Shown here piece after piece: positions 14,101-26,275 of a DNA stretch of 64,000 bases (its first letter is position 1; every line of letters starts with the position of its first letter). A program made the position numbers and the translations under genes. A model generated the notes under the pieces. The model was not told the DNA's origin, did not search any database, and was given only the letters and a program-made list of their open reading frames with translations. The stretch is taken from NCBI RefSeq assembly GCF_050948175.1, contig NC_135201.1:496001-560000 (forward strand). Reading direction: 5' to 3'. This DNA comes from Xylocopa sonorina (taxonomy: Eukaryota > Arthropoda > Insecta > Hymenoptera > Apidae).

Positions 14101-17100
14101 GTTACGTAGACATCTGCAAACGCTATTTCCTAGCAAGGAAGTGTCGCATTTACATTCATTTGAAGCGTAGACGAGGAATACATAGTACTTCGCAATGAAT
14201 ATTGTGTCCTATCATGAAACATAGAAATGAGATGCGATATCGCGGTTTAAGAAGCATTACAACTCTATTGCTACGATACGTAGTCATCTGCAAACGCTAT
14301 TTCCTAGCAAGGCAGTGTCACATTTATATTCATTTGAAGCGTAGACGAGGAATACATAGTACTTCGCAATGAATATTATATCTTATCATGAAACATAGAA
14401 ATGAGATGCGATATCCCGTTTTAAGAAGCATTACAACTCTATTGCTGCGATACGTAGACATCTGCAAATGCTATTTCCTAGCAAGGAAGTGTCGCATTTA
14501 CATTGATTTGAAGCGTAGACGAGGAATACATAGTACTTCGCAATGAATATTATATCTTATAATGAAACATAGAAATGAGATGCGATGTCGCGTTTTAAGA
14601 GTCTTTAGAACTCTATTGCTACGATACGTAGACATCTGCAAACGCTATTTCCCAACAGGGAAGTATCGCATTTACATTCATTTGAAGCGTAGACGAGGAA
14701 TACATAGTACTTCGCAATGAATATTATATCTTATCATGAAACATAGAAATGAGATGCGATATCGCGTTTTAAGAAGCATTACAACTCTATTGCTACGATA
14801 CGTAGAAATCTGAAAACGCTATTTCCTAGCAAGGAAGTGTCGCACTTACATTCATTTGAAGCGCAGACGAGGAATACATAGTACTTCGCAATGAATATTA
14901 TATCTTATCATGAAACATAGAAATGAGATGCGATATCGCGTTTTAAGAAGCTTTAGAACTCTACTGCTTCCATACGTAGATACCTGCAATCGCTATTTCC
15001 TAGCAAGGAAGTGTCGCATTTACATTCATTTGAAGCGTAGACGAGGAATACATAGTTCATCGCAATGAATATTATATCTTATCATGAATCATAGAAATGA
15101 GATGCGATATCGCGTTTTAAGAAGCCTTAGAACTCTACTGCTTCCATAAGTAGACACCTGCAATCGCTATTTCCTAGCAAGGAAGTGTCGCATTTACATT
15201 CATTTGAAGCGTAGACGAGGAATACATAACACTGCGCAATGAATATTATATCTTATCATGAATCATTGAAATGAGATGCGATATCGCGTTTTAAGAAGCT
15301 TCAGAACTCTATTGCTACGATACGTAGACATCTGCAAGCGCTATTTCCTGGCAAGGAAGTGTCGCATTTACATTCATTTGAAGCGTAGACGAGGAATACA
15401 TAGTACTTCGCAATGAATATTATATCTTATCATGAAACATAGATATGAGATGCGATGTCGCGGTTTAAGAAGCTTTAGAATTCTACTGCTTCCATACGTA
15501 GACACCTGCAATCGCTATTTCCTAGCAAGGAAGTGTCGCATTTACATTCATTTGAAGCGTAGACGAGGAATACATAGTACTTCGCAATGAATATTGTGTC
15601 CTATCATGAAACATAGAAATGAGATGCGATATCGCATTTTAAGAAGCATTACAACTCTATTGCTACGATACGTATAAATCTGCAAACGCTATTTCCTAGC
15701 AAGGAAGTGTCGCATTTACATTCTTTTGAAGTGAATACGAGGTATACATGAGACTTCGCAATGAAAATTATATCTTATCATGAAACATAGAAATGGGATA
15801 CGATATCGCATTTTAAGAAGCCTTAGAACTCTACTGCTTCCATAAGTAGACACCTGCAATCGCTATTTCCTAGCAAGGAAGTGTCGCATTTACATTCATT
15901 TGAAGCGTAGACGAGGAATACATAACGCTTCGTAAAGAATATTATATCTTGTCTCGAAACATAGAAATCAGATGCGATATCGCGTTTTAAGAAGCATTAC
16001 AACTCTATTGCTACGATACGTAGACATCTGCAAACGCTATTTCCTAGCAACGAAGTGTCGCATTTACATTCATTTGAAGCGAAGAAGAGGAATACATGGT
16101 ACTTCGCAATGAATATTATATCTTATCATGAATTATAGAAATGAGATGCGATATCGCGTTTTAAGAAGCTTCAGAACTCTATTGCTACGATACGTAGACA
16201 TCTGCAAACACTATTTCCTAGCAAGGAAGTGTCGCATTTACATTCATTTGAAGCGTAGACGAGGAATACATAGTACTTCGCAATGAATATTATATCTTAT
16301 CATGAAACATAGATATGAGATGCGATGTCGCGGTTTAAGAAGCTTTAGAACTCTACTGCTTCCATACGTAGACACCTGCAATCGCTATTTCCTAGCAAGG
16401 AAGTGTCGCATTTACATTCATTTGAAGCGTAGACGAGGAATACATAGTACTTCGCAATGAATATTGTGCCCTATCATGAAACATAGAAATGAGATGCGAT
16501 ATCGCGTTTTAAGAAGCATTACAACTCTATTGCTACGATACGTAGACATCTGCAAGCGCTATTTCCTAGCAAGGAAGTGTCACATTTACATTCATTTGAA
16601 GCGTAGACGAGGAATACATAGTACTTCGCAATAAATATTATATCTTATAATGAAACATAGAAATGAGATGCGATATCGCGTTTTAAGAAGCTTTAGAACT
16701 CTATTGCTACGGTACGTAGACATCTGCAAACGCTATTTCCTAGCAAGGAAGTGCCGCATTTACATTCATTTGAAGCGTAGACGAGGAATACATAGTACTT
16801 CGCAATGAATATTGTGTCCTATCATGAAACATAGAAATGAGATGCGATATCGCATTTTAAGAAGCATTACAACTCTATTGCTACGATACGTATAAATCTG
16901 CAAACGCTATTTCCTAGCAAGGAAGTGTCGCATATACATTCTTTTGAAGTGAATACGAGGTATACATGAGACTTCGCAATGAAAATTATATCTTATCATG
17001 AAACATAGAAATGGGATACGATATCGCATTTTAAGAAGCCTTAGAACTCTACTGCTTCCATAAGTAGACACCTGCAATCGCTATTTCCTAGCAAGGAAGT

Positions 17101-18849
17101 GTCGCATTTACATTCATTTGAAGCGTAGACGAGTATACATAGTACTTCGCAATGAATATTATATCTTATAATGAAACATAGAAATGAGATGCGATGTCGC
17201 GTTTTAAGAGGCTTTAGAACTCTATTGTTACGATACGTAGACATCTGCAAACGCTATTTCCCAGCAGGGAAGTATCGCATTTACATTCATTTGAAGCGTA
17301 GACGAGGAATACATAGTACTTCGCAATGAATATTATATCTTATCATGAAACATAGAAATGAGATGCGATATCGCGTTTTAAGAAGCATTACAACTCTATT
17401 GCTACGATACGTAGAAATCTGCAAACGCTATTTCCTAGCAAGGAAGTGTCGCATTTACATTCATTTGAAGCGTAGACGAGGAATACATAGTACTTCGCAA
17501 TGAAAATTATATCTTATCATGAAACATAGAAATGAGATGCGATACCGCGTTTTAAGAAGCATTACAACTCTATTGCTACGATACGTAGAAATCTGAAAAC
17601 GCTATTTCCTAGCAAGGAAATGTCGCACTTACATTCATTTGAAGCGTAGACGAGGAATACACAGTACTTCGCAATGAATATTGTGTCGTATCATGAAACA
17701 TAGAAATGAGATGCGATATCGCGTTTTAAGAATATTACAACTCTATTGCTACGATACGTAGACATCTGCAAACGCTATTTCCTAGCAAGGAAGTGTCGCA
17801 TTTACATTCATTTGAAGCGAAGAGGAGGAATACGTAGTACTTCGCAATGAATATTGTGTCTTATCATGAAACATAGAAGTGAGATGCGATTTCGCATTTT
17901 AAGAAGCCTTAGAACTCTACTGCTTCCATAAGTAGACACCTGCAATCGATATTTCCTAGCAAGGAAGTGTCGCATTTACATTCATTTGAAGCGTAGACGA
18001 GGAATACATAGTACTTCGCAATGAAAATTATATCTTATCATGAAACATAGAAATGAGATGCGATATCGCGTTTTAAGAAGCATTACATCTCTATTGCTAC
18101 GATACGTAGAAATCTGAAAACGCTATTTCCTAGCAAGGAAGTGTCGCACTTACATTCATTTGAAGCGTAGACGAGGAGTACATAGTACTTCGCAATGAAT
18201 ATTATATCTTATCATGAAACATAGAAATGAGATGCGGTATCGCGTTTTAAGAAGCTTTAGAACTCTACTGCTTCCATACGTAGTTACCTGCAATCGCTAT
18301 TTCCTAGCAAGGAAGTGTCGCATTTACATTCATTTGAAGCGTAGACGAGGAATACATAGTTCTTCGCAATGAATATTATATCTTATCATGAATCATAGAA
18401 ATGAGATGCGATATCGCGTTTTAAGAAGCCTTAGAACTCTACTGCTTCCATAAGTAGACACCTGCAATCGATATTTCCTAGCAAGGAAGTGTCGCATTTA
18501 CATTCATTTGAAGCGTAGACGAGGAATACATAGTACTTCGCAATGAAAATTATATCTTATCATGAAACATAGAAATGAGATGCGATATCGCGTTTTAAGA
18601 AGCATTACAACTCTATTGCTACGATTCGTAGACATCTGCAAGCGCTATTTCCTGGCAAGGAAGTGTCGCATTTACATTCATTTGAAGCGTAGACGAGGAA
18701 TACATAACACTTCGCAATGAATATTATATCTTATCATGAAACATAGAAATGAGATGCGATATCCCGTTTTAAGAAGCATTACAACTCTATTGCTACGATA
18801 CGTAGACATCTGCAAACACTTCTTCCTAGCAAGAAAGAACCGCATTTAC

Positions 18850-21800
18850 ATTCTTTTGAAGTGAATACGATGTACACATGAGACTTCGCAATGAATATTA
18901 TATCTTATCATGAAACATAGAATTGAGATGCGATATCGCGTTTTAAGAAGCTTCAGAACTCTATTGCTACGATACGTAGACATCTGCAAACTCTATTTCC
19001 TAGCAAGGAAGTGTCGCATTTACATTCATTTGAAGCGTAGGCGAGGAATACATAACACTTCGCAATGAATATTATATCTTATCATGAAACATAGAAATGA
19101 GATGCGATATCGCGATTTAAGAAGCATTACAACCCTATTCCTTCCATACGTAGACACCTGCAATCGCTATTTCCTAGCAAGGAAGTGTCGCATTTACAGT
19201 CATATGAAGCGTAGACGAGGAATACATAACACTTCGCAATGAATATTATATCTTATCAAGAAACATAGAAATGAGATGCCATATCGCGTTCTAAGAAGCA
19301 TTACAACTCTACTCCTTCCATACGTAGACATCTGCAAACGCTATTTCCTAGCAAGGAAGTGTCCCATTTACATTCTTTTGAAGTGAATACGAGGTATACA
19401 TGAGACTTCGCAATGAATAATATATCTTATCATGAAACATAGTAATGAAATGCGATATCGCGTTTAAAGAAGCATTAGAGCTGTATTGCTTCGATTCGTA
19501 GACATCTGGAAACGCTATTTCCTAGCAAGGAAGTGTGCCATTTACATTCTTTTGAAGTGTAGGCGCGGTATACATAACACTTCGCAATGAATATTATATC
19601 TTATCATGAAGCATAGAAATGAGATGCGCTATCGAGTTTAAAGCATCAGAACTCTATCGCTTCGTTATGTAGACATCCGGAGACGCATTTCCCAGCAAGG
19701 AAGTGTGGCATTTACATTCATTTGAAGTGTAGACGAGGTATACATAACACGTCGCAATGAATATTATATCTTATCATGAAACATAAAAATGAAATGCGAT
19801 ATCGCGTTTTAAGAACCATTAGAACTCTATTGCTTCGATACGTTAATATCTGGAAACGCTATTTCCTAGCAAGGATGTGTCGCATTTACATTCACTTGAA
19901 GTGTAGACGAGGTAAACGTAGCTCTTCGCAATGAATATTATATCTTATCATGAAACATAGAAATGAAATGCGATATGGCGTTTTACGAAGTATTAGAACC
20001 CTATTGCTTCGATACGTAGACTTCTGTAAATGCTATTCCCTAACAAGGAAGTGTCGCATTTACATTCTTTTGAAGTGTGGACGAGGCATACATAACACTT
20101 CGCAATGTATAATATCCCTTATCATGAGACATTAAAATGGGATGCGATACTGCGTTTTTAGATGCACTAGAACCCTATTGCTTCGATACGTTAATATCTG
20201 GAAACGCTACATCCTAGCAAGGAAGTGTCGCATTTACATTCACTTGAGTGTAGACGAGGTATACATAGCACTTCGCAAAGTATATTATATCCTATCGTGA
20301 AACATAGAAATGAGATGCGATGTCGCGGTATAAGAAGCATTAGAACTCTATTGCTTCGATACATAGACATCTACAGCAGCAAACGATATTTCCTAGCAAG
20401 GAAGTGTCTCATTTACATTCTTTTGAAGTGTGGACGAGGTATACATAACACTTTGCAATGAATAATATATCTTATCATGAAAGATAGGAATGAGATGCGA
20501 TATCGTCTTTTCAGAAGCATTAAAACTCAATTGCTTCAATACGTTAATATCTGGGAACGCTATTACCTAGCAAGGAAGTGTCGCATTTACATTCATTTGA
20601 AGTGTAGACGAGGTATACCTAGCAGTTCGCAATGAATATTATATCATATAAGGGAACATATGAATGAGATGCCATATCGCGTTTTAAGGAGCATTAGAAG
20701 TCTATTGCTTCGATTCGTAGCCATCTGGAAACGCTATTTCCTAGCAAGGACGTGTGACATTTACATTCTTTTGAAGACGAGGAATATATATCACTTCGCA
20801 ATGAATATTATATCTTATCATGAAACATAGAAGTGAGATGCGATATCGCGTTTTAAGAAGCATTAGAAGTCTATTGCTTCGATACGGTAATATCTGAAAA
20901 CGCTATTTCCTAGCAAGGAAGTGTGGCATTTACATTCACTTGAAGTGTAGACGTGGTATTTATAACACTTCGCAATGAATATTATATCTTATCATAAAAC
21001 AGAGAAATGATATACGATATCGCGTTTCAAGAAGAATTAGAACTGTATTGCTTCGATACGTAGACATCTAGAAACGCTACTCCGTAGCAGGGAAATGTGG
21101 GATTTAGATCCTATTGACGTATAGACTAGGCAAAAATAACGTCTTGCATTGAATAATACATCTTATCATGAAACATGGAAATGTGATGCGATATCGCATT
21201 TAATGAAGCAATGGAGCTCTGTTTTTTCGATACGTAGGCATCTAGATACACCATCCCACAGCAGAGAAGTGTAGTATTTACCTTCTTTTGAAGTGTAGTC
21301 GAGATAAACGTAATGCGTTGCATTGAATATTACATCCTATAATGAGACGTAGGAAGGGGATGCTATATCGCGTTTTGTGAAGTACTAGAAATCTATTGCT
21401 TCGACAAGCAGAAACCTAAAAGTTCTATACCTCTGTTGGGGTGGGTTGAAGTCACATTCTTTTAAGGAATAGACGAGATAAACATAGCGCGTTGCATTGA
21501 ATATTACATCTTATCATGCGGCAGTGAAATAAGTTGCGGCGTAGCGTTGTGTAAATTATTAGAACTCTATTGCTACAACTCATTGATATCTAGAAACGCT
21601 ATGCCGTTGGAAGGAAGGTTAGAATTCACATTGTTTTGAAGTGTAGAAGCAGATAGGCATAATCCATTGCAAAATACGCTACAATTTGCCTACTTTGGAA
21701 CGTTGAAATGAATTGCGCTATCGCGGTCTATGATGCATATGCACTGTAATGCTTCGGCACGCAGAACCAATGAAACGCGATCGCGTTGCATGATATATTC

Positions 21801-21945
21801 GAAATCTGATTCTTCTGAAGAGGAGTAGCATGCGAATATATTGCATTGCATAAGGCACGATTACTTACTTGCTTTGAAACGTTGGAATGAAATGTGTCAT
21901 CGCGATATATGAAGCGTTCGAACTCTATTTCTTCGATACTTACGG
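18850..21945 (+). repeat. Satellite A, diverged right edge
   Basis: Monomers keep the ~174-bp period and orientation, but the consensus shifts to TGAAGTGTAGACGAGGTATAC, ACATAACACTTCGC and CTTCGATACGTAGACATCTGG. Divergence grows rightwards, until by 21400-21945 copies are only just recognisable (for example GAAACGTTGAAATGAATTGCG near 21700). No higher-order repeat is visible here. Open frames within it, such as 19950-20135, are satellite by-products. Confidence 0.93.
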
Positions 21946-22108
21946 ATCCTATGAATCCTACGGTTGCATGCAATATGCTGGCGTTTCAGAATGTCTGCGT
22001 TCCAGTGTGTGAGAGCTCTAATACTTCATGCAACGCGAGAGCACATCTCATTTCAACGTTTCAAGGTGAGTTGTTTGTAATGTTCTATGCAGTACATTAT
22101 ACTTTAAA
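21945..22108 (-). repeat. Satellite C fragment, inverted
   Basis: The text CATCTCATTTCAACGTTTCAA at 22043-22063, preceded by CATGCAACGCGAG, is the reverse complement of the satellite GAAACGTTGAAATGAGATG segment. The satellite strand therefore flips at about 21945, near TTACGGATCCTATGAATC. The piece is just under one monomer long and ends at the GC-rich block. Confidence 0.75.
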
Positions 22109-22785
22109 CCCGGCCCCGGAAGGAGGCTCAAGCATGCTACCTCGCCTACTAGGGCATACCCACAAATAAAACGCCCAACCTAGTCCCACAGCTAGCCGAA
22201 GCTTCCGGTCTAGGGCTAGGATAAGATATGGCACCACTGGTATCGTCATTTGGACATGTTTATCCTGTCCATCCGTTTGTTTAAGGCGTGGCTGCACGTA
22301 ACGGCGCCCCACCACTGCTTGTCCCTCTCTTTGAGGAAAGGACCTTTTTAGTCGTGACTCATAGCCGGCTTAAGAACTCTGATTTACGAATTGAATGGAT
22401 TAGTGTTAAAGTTAATATCGGAGATTCCCACTGTCCCATTCATATTCGATAAAGAGGGAGGTCAAGGCTGCTATGGGGCCGAACCTGGAATAACCAGCAG
22501 GGACTCTAGGCCATCCACCTAGGGAACATTCCGGGGGGACCACTCGGAGGTTTGATGCGAGTCTGGGGTCTGAGAGGCTATATTTTCGGATCATCCACCC
22601 TGTGACCTTATCACCGGGACCATTACTATTCTTGGATACTAGGCGCCAACGGGCCGTCCGACACCTGCGAACGCATTTGGTAGTTTACGATGCAGCCCAA
22701 CCCGGATTGCATTAAACTTATCTGCTTCTGCTCTTGAAAGGAATGTGAGTTCTACAAATTCAAGCAACGGGACAGCGCTTCCAAG
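22109..22785. other. GC-rich block with 28S rRNA-like segment
   Basis: This block differs sharply in composition from the AT-rich satellite. At 22421-22437 it reads GAGATTCCCACTGTCCC, identical to a conserved 28S rRNA core segment. At 22393-22402 it has GAATGGATTA, which in 28S lies directly upstream; here about 18 extra bases separate them. A weaker resemblance continues near 22484-22505 (GAACCTGGAATAACCAGC, like the 28S stretch containing TTGGAATAATTAGCG). The rest (22109-22380 and 22520-22785) I cannot assign. It could be decayed rDNA, a target flank carried by an R1-type element, or an unknown transposon. Confidence 0.4.
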
Positions 22786-23455
22786 TGTAACGTCGGGCGT
22801 TGCACTTGCCACCCATTCCACACGAGAGCCTTCTCGCGCTTCCATCAACAACCCCTGGACTCAGGCAACCTGCCGTGCTCGCCTGCAGCACCGACAACCG
22901 GCAGCGTTCACGCGCACACACCTGCGCGCGCTCACACGCACCAAGTACCACTGTGTCACCCGAACCGACCGATATATATGACTCGTTCGCACCAGGCATC
23001 ACTGTTTCAATCTCACTGAAGAGCACTACTGTCTCACTCCCACTAACGAGTATATCTGCCTCGCTCGCACCAAAGACGAACACCGTTGTCTACCTCGCAC
23101 CAGTGATTTCGATCTGCTAAAAGGCGCAGTTGCAGCCCATCACCTCAATGGGGACGCTTCCCATTCAGGGAGCCGATATATATACTATATACTATATATA
23201 TACTATATCCGGACTAATGTATTACTGCATATAAGAGTTCATAAATCCAAGTTACACACGTTAAGAATGCAAGACACGAACAACACACACGTAATTGTAA
23301 ATTCATGCCATACTACATCATTATACTGTTTCATAAGTTAAACGCGAATGACACACCGCTAGTCTCACCTCAAGACGCGATTCACCACTCGCCGGACCGC
23401 ATGCTCCTCGCAACGATCCGTTAATCCCCCACTCTAGGGGCCACATCCTTCCATG
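22786..23455 (+). mobile_element. LTR-like element, family E copy 3 (short form)
   Basis: It begins TGTAACGTCGGGCGTTGC at 22786, matching the start of the element at 63932 (TGTAACGTCAGGCCTTGC) and related to the starts at 1137 (minus) and 31558. A second shared segment, GACACGAACAACACACACG near 23275-23293, matches copy 1 (ACACGAACAACACACAT). It includes a TATACTATATACTATATATA-type tract near 23175-23210. The right limit is set by the start of satellite B. It might be a solo LTR, but no target duplication was found and the 3' end is uncertain. Confidence 0.45.
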
Positions 23456-23700
23456 ATGTTTCAAGTAAATATTTTAAATTGATATAAATACTAATACATA
23501 TTTTATATTTTAGATAATTCTAAATACAATATCTCCTTAAGATACTCCATTACATCTAAAATACTATCTGATTTCATATCATTTCATAATGTCTTAATTA
23601 AATATTTGAAATTGGTTTATATAACTACTTTTATCATATATTTTAGCTGCTTAAAGATAGATCTTCCCCTCTAACTGAAAATCAATATCTATATATTATA
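23456..23700 (+). repeat. Satellite B fragment, about two ~133-bp units
   Basis: AATATTTTAAATTGATATAAATAC, TATATTTTAG and CTCCATTACATCTAAAATAC match the arrays at 48881-49833 and 52172-52530. The two landmark CTCC/CCCCTC positions here (about 23531 and 23667) are 136 bp apart. It lies between family E copy 3 and the truncated LINE. Confidence 0.8.
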
Positions 23701-24380
23701 AAAGTCGATCATTTATTTGCATCGTCCCGGTTCGCTTTCTTTCCATCGAGGCTTGCAAATTCCTCTTCGTTATTCTTGTAAATCGTACTTTAGAAGGTAT
23801 GTAATACGTACTGATGGTCCGACGCTGAAAATATCTCAAACACTTCTGCATTACGCAACTTAGCGTATATGCAACCTCCTATCAACATTATGTCTATTTT
23901 TTATTTGTTTATGTTTTTATAGTATGTATAATGTTCTTTCGGATTCGTCGCGATTAGATCGTTTCTTAGGGCCATTTTGATGATCTCTTCCTCTCCATGG
24001 TTGTTCTTCTTACTACCCCATATTACCGATTTTTCGTTCAGATCACCCGCAATTATTATTCAGTTTGTTTTCTCTCCCTTTTCTATGTTAACCTCAGTTT
24101 GTTTTATATATTCTTCGATTTCTTTCCGCTCCTGTTCGGCGAGAAGTAGCAGCTTATAGCTTTTGTTCCTTCGACCATTGCAAGAGCGATTCCTGTGGAG
24201 GAATATGTGGTGCCATATGTGAAACATTTTTCGATTAACGCCGATTATCAGGTATTCTTACATCTTGTGTGCTTCCGATATTATTACCACGTCCGTCTCT
24301 TGACTCATTCGCAATTGCTGCATGATGTCTTGCACAATTCGGCATTTATTCAGATCGCTTTGTAGGACTTTCAATTCCAT
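23700..24380 (-). pseudogene. R1-clade LINE ORF2 fragment, endonuclease domain
   Basis: On the minus strand an ATG at 24380 opens MELKVLQSDLNKCRIVQDIM, the usual start of an R1/Jockey-group ORF2 endonuclease, followed by TDVVIISEAHK. Further on come YFSPNRSGKK and IIAGDLNEKSVIWGS (around 24140-24020), the APE-type catalytic block, then SDHQYV near 23815, the C-terminal SDH motif. These pieces lie in different frames with stops between them. The protein would nick target DNA for reverse transcription. The copy ends at about 23700 at satellite B, so reverse transcriptase and the 3' end are gone. The start lies 47 bp past the ORF1 stop, normal spacing for this group. Confidence 0.85.
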
Positions 24381-24426
24381 ATTGTGAATCCATCCCGTGT
24401 CTGATGTACGGATTCCTTCTTCCTGC

Positions 24427-25480
24427 CTAGCTGCAGATGATACATTTCGGTTTATTCGTGACGCAACCGATCATCGTATAAATCTGGGATCCGCATTTTC
24501 TGCAGATTCCCTTATTATCTTTGACTTCTTCGCAATATCTGCCGATAGGTCCCAGTTTATGACATTTGAAGCATCTCTCTATTCTCGGAAGCACTTTCCA
24601 GAGACGAGGTGTTAATGCTATTCTGAGTCGTTGGACCTTCTCCAGCTTTTTACTGTATTCTTGTCCAAATTCAACTAACGCGACTTCATTTCTTCTCTGG
24701 TCACCTAACGGGTATATGTCCCTTAGTTGGAGCATTATACTCGCACTCGTATGTTTTTCTTCGAATTCTTTTTATAGAGTTCCTTTTATCTCCTTTACTA
24801 TGTTCTCTACACCTTTTATCTTGTTAAATTCCAGGAGTATATCTCCCGCTCTCGATTTTCTTGCGTCACCTTTTCGTATTTCTGTCATTTCTCCTGCTTT
24901 TCCTCATCCCGTTGTTTGTCCTCGAATGCTTACTGCTCCTTTAATTGCTTCATTTTTCTCTACCGTTCACCACTAGTTCCATCAAGTGTTCGATCTCAGT
25001 TTTTTTTGTATGCCTGATATTTTCCATTAACGTTTTCTAATATGTCATTACCTTCGTCGTATCCTCGCTCATAATATCTATCATTGCGTCTGATGTGTGG
25101 CAGCCTATTCTTCTATTTGAAAATAAGGACGTCATTCTTATCGGTAGCATTTCCATTATCCTGCTCTTTCTTTTTGGTTCCCTTACTTCGGCTCCTGGTG
25201 CTTCTCCTTTCGTGCCTGTGCCCTCGGAGGCTTTCTTTTTCTCCTTTATATACGCATTATGTATCCATATCTATTTTCCTATTCTTTGGTATCATCAACA
25301 GTGCGCTCCAAACCGCCTGCCCAACAATTAATCTTCTGCCAGGACCCGATGAGGCTGATTCCGAATCGCGAGCCAGCAGCATCTTTCAGCAGCATATGCA
25401 CAGCAGCCAAGCTCATGCCGGTGGTGGGGGTTAAGGAGGAGGGGGCTGTAGGCCGTCGACCATCCTACTGCCTGCTCTGA
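24427..25480 (-). pseudogene. R1-clade LINE ORF1 (gag-like) with CCHC knuckles
   Basis: The C-terminal ~100 residues are open on the minus strand (24735-24427). They contain zinc knuckles CFKCHKLGPIGRYC and ICRKCGSQIYTMIGC and a final CIIC, the three-knuckle pattern of R1/Jockey-type ORF1 nucleic-acid-binding proteins. The second knuckle lacks the usual Gly-His, so it is degraded. Upstream (25480-24736) is a highly charged stretch, for example KASEGTGTKGEAPGAEV near 25230, broken by stops and frame changes; it probably represents the N-terminal half. ORF2 follows directly downstream. The 5' limit near 25480 is a guess from composition. Confidence 0.75.
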
Positions 25481-26275
25481 TGCGGGCGAAGAACTCGCAG
25501 GGCCACTTGAACCGCGACCAGCATCTATCTTATACTATAACCGATTCGTAGTCGCGTTTTCCATTAAGCTTGCCGGAATCAGGGATTCGTTCAGTCTGAA
25601 GTATTATTTTCTTTTTAAGTTTCTCGATTTTTTTATTTTCTCTCACGATATGGTCTATTTCGTTGTACCTTGCCCGACGATATGGTATATAATCAATTGT
25701 TTGATATTTGTAGGATTTCCCCTTAATAAATGCAATGATTTCTCACATTTTCTTTTTCTTCCTGTTTAGTTATGTTGTTGTTATTTTATGCTCTCTATCC
25801 TCCATATTTCCTCCCTGCGCCATCCCGGAACCAGCGTTATACGATTACTTCATGATGGCGCCCCGGTCTCGCTACTCCAAGATCGAGTGTTCTCCCTTGC
25901 ATCCGCTGATTTGTATATGTCACATATTAGAGAATATTTCCACTTATCCTTTGTATTCGTCGAATTATGGTTTAGTTACATGTATATTGGACACGCGTCG
26001 AAATATCTGATTTCCGTACGATTTGTTAGTAATGTTTTATTCTTTTCCAACTGTTCGTTTTCATTTGACCGAAGGCGCTACTGTATTCAATGCGGCCCCA
26101 TTCTGTTTGAACCCGCAGACTATAATATTATATTACGTGAAAAAACGTTCAATTGAAGCGGATCTCTGTCACTCCGTAACTTAGCGGAAGGCTTACTGCA
26201 TAGCCTTATTCCTGGGAAAGTTCCGGAGGTTGCTTCCGTTCCGAGATGGAAGTATGTTTATGTACGATTTAGTTT
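25481..26275. other. Unassigned AT-rich DNA
   Basis: The first 100 bases are GC-rich and may be LINE 5' UTR. The rest is pyrimidine-rich on the plus strand (TTTTCTTTTTCTTCCTG near 25750). Two overlapping plus-strand open frames of 91 and 122 codons (25735-26156) show no family signature and look like chance. Nothing else is recognised. Confidence 0.5.

Larger units (their letters stand above)
1138..18850 (+). repeat. Satellite A, homogeneous array, ~174-bp monomer
   Basis: About 100 head-to-tail monomers. The motif ACGAGGAATACATAG recurs at 1301, 1475 and 1649, giving a 174-bp period. Monomers contain TGAGATGCGATATCGCG, CTACGATACGTAGAC and TTCCTAGCAAGGAA in that order. Most neighbours differ by only a few bases; a minority lack about 2 bp (AAGAATATTAC instead of AAGAAGCATTAC). 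Diagnostic variants recur at multiples of ~174 bp, so the array has higher-order structure. All monomers keep one orientation. The left end is an abrupt junction with a family E element in mid-monomer, so the array may continue beyond it. Confidence 0.97.

Noticed and set aside
1138..18850. CRISPR-like array of repeats
   Set aside because: Units are ~174-bp contiguous monomers with no short conserved repeat alternating with unique spacers, and the DNA is eukaryotic.
1138..18850. CENP-B box in the satellite monomer
   Set aside because: I looked for NTTCGNNNNANNCGGGN on both strands around TTCGCAATG and TTCGATACG; neither has the required downstream A or CGGG.
22786..23455. Solo LTR with target duplication CCAAG
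   Set aside because: CCAAG recurs at 23247, but the implied element would end in ATAAAT, not CA, and family similarity continues past it.
25084..25480. Plus-strand frames rich in Phe, Leu and Ser
   Set aside because: They are antisense to the LINE ORF1 region, which explains the composition.
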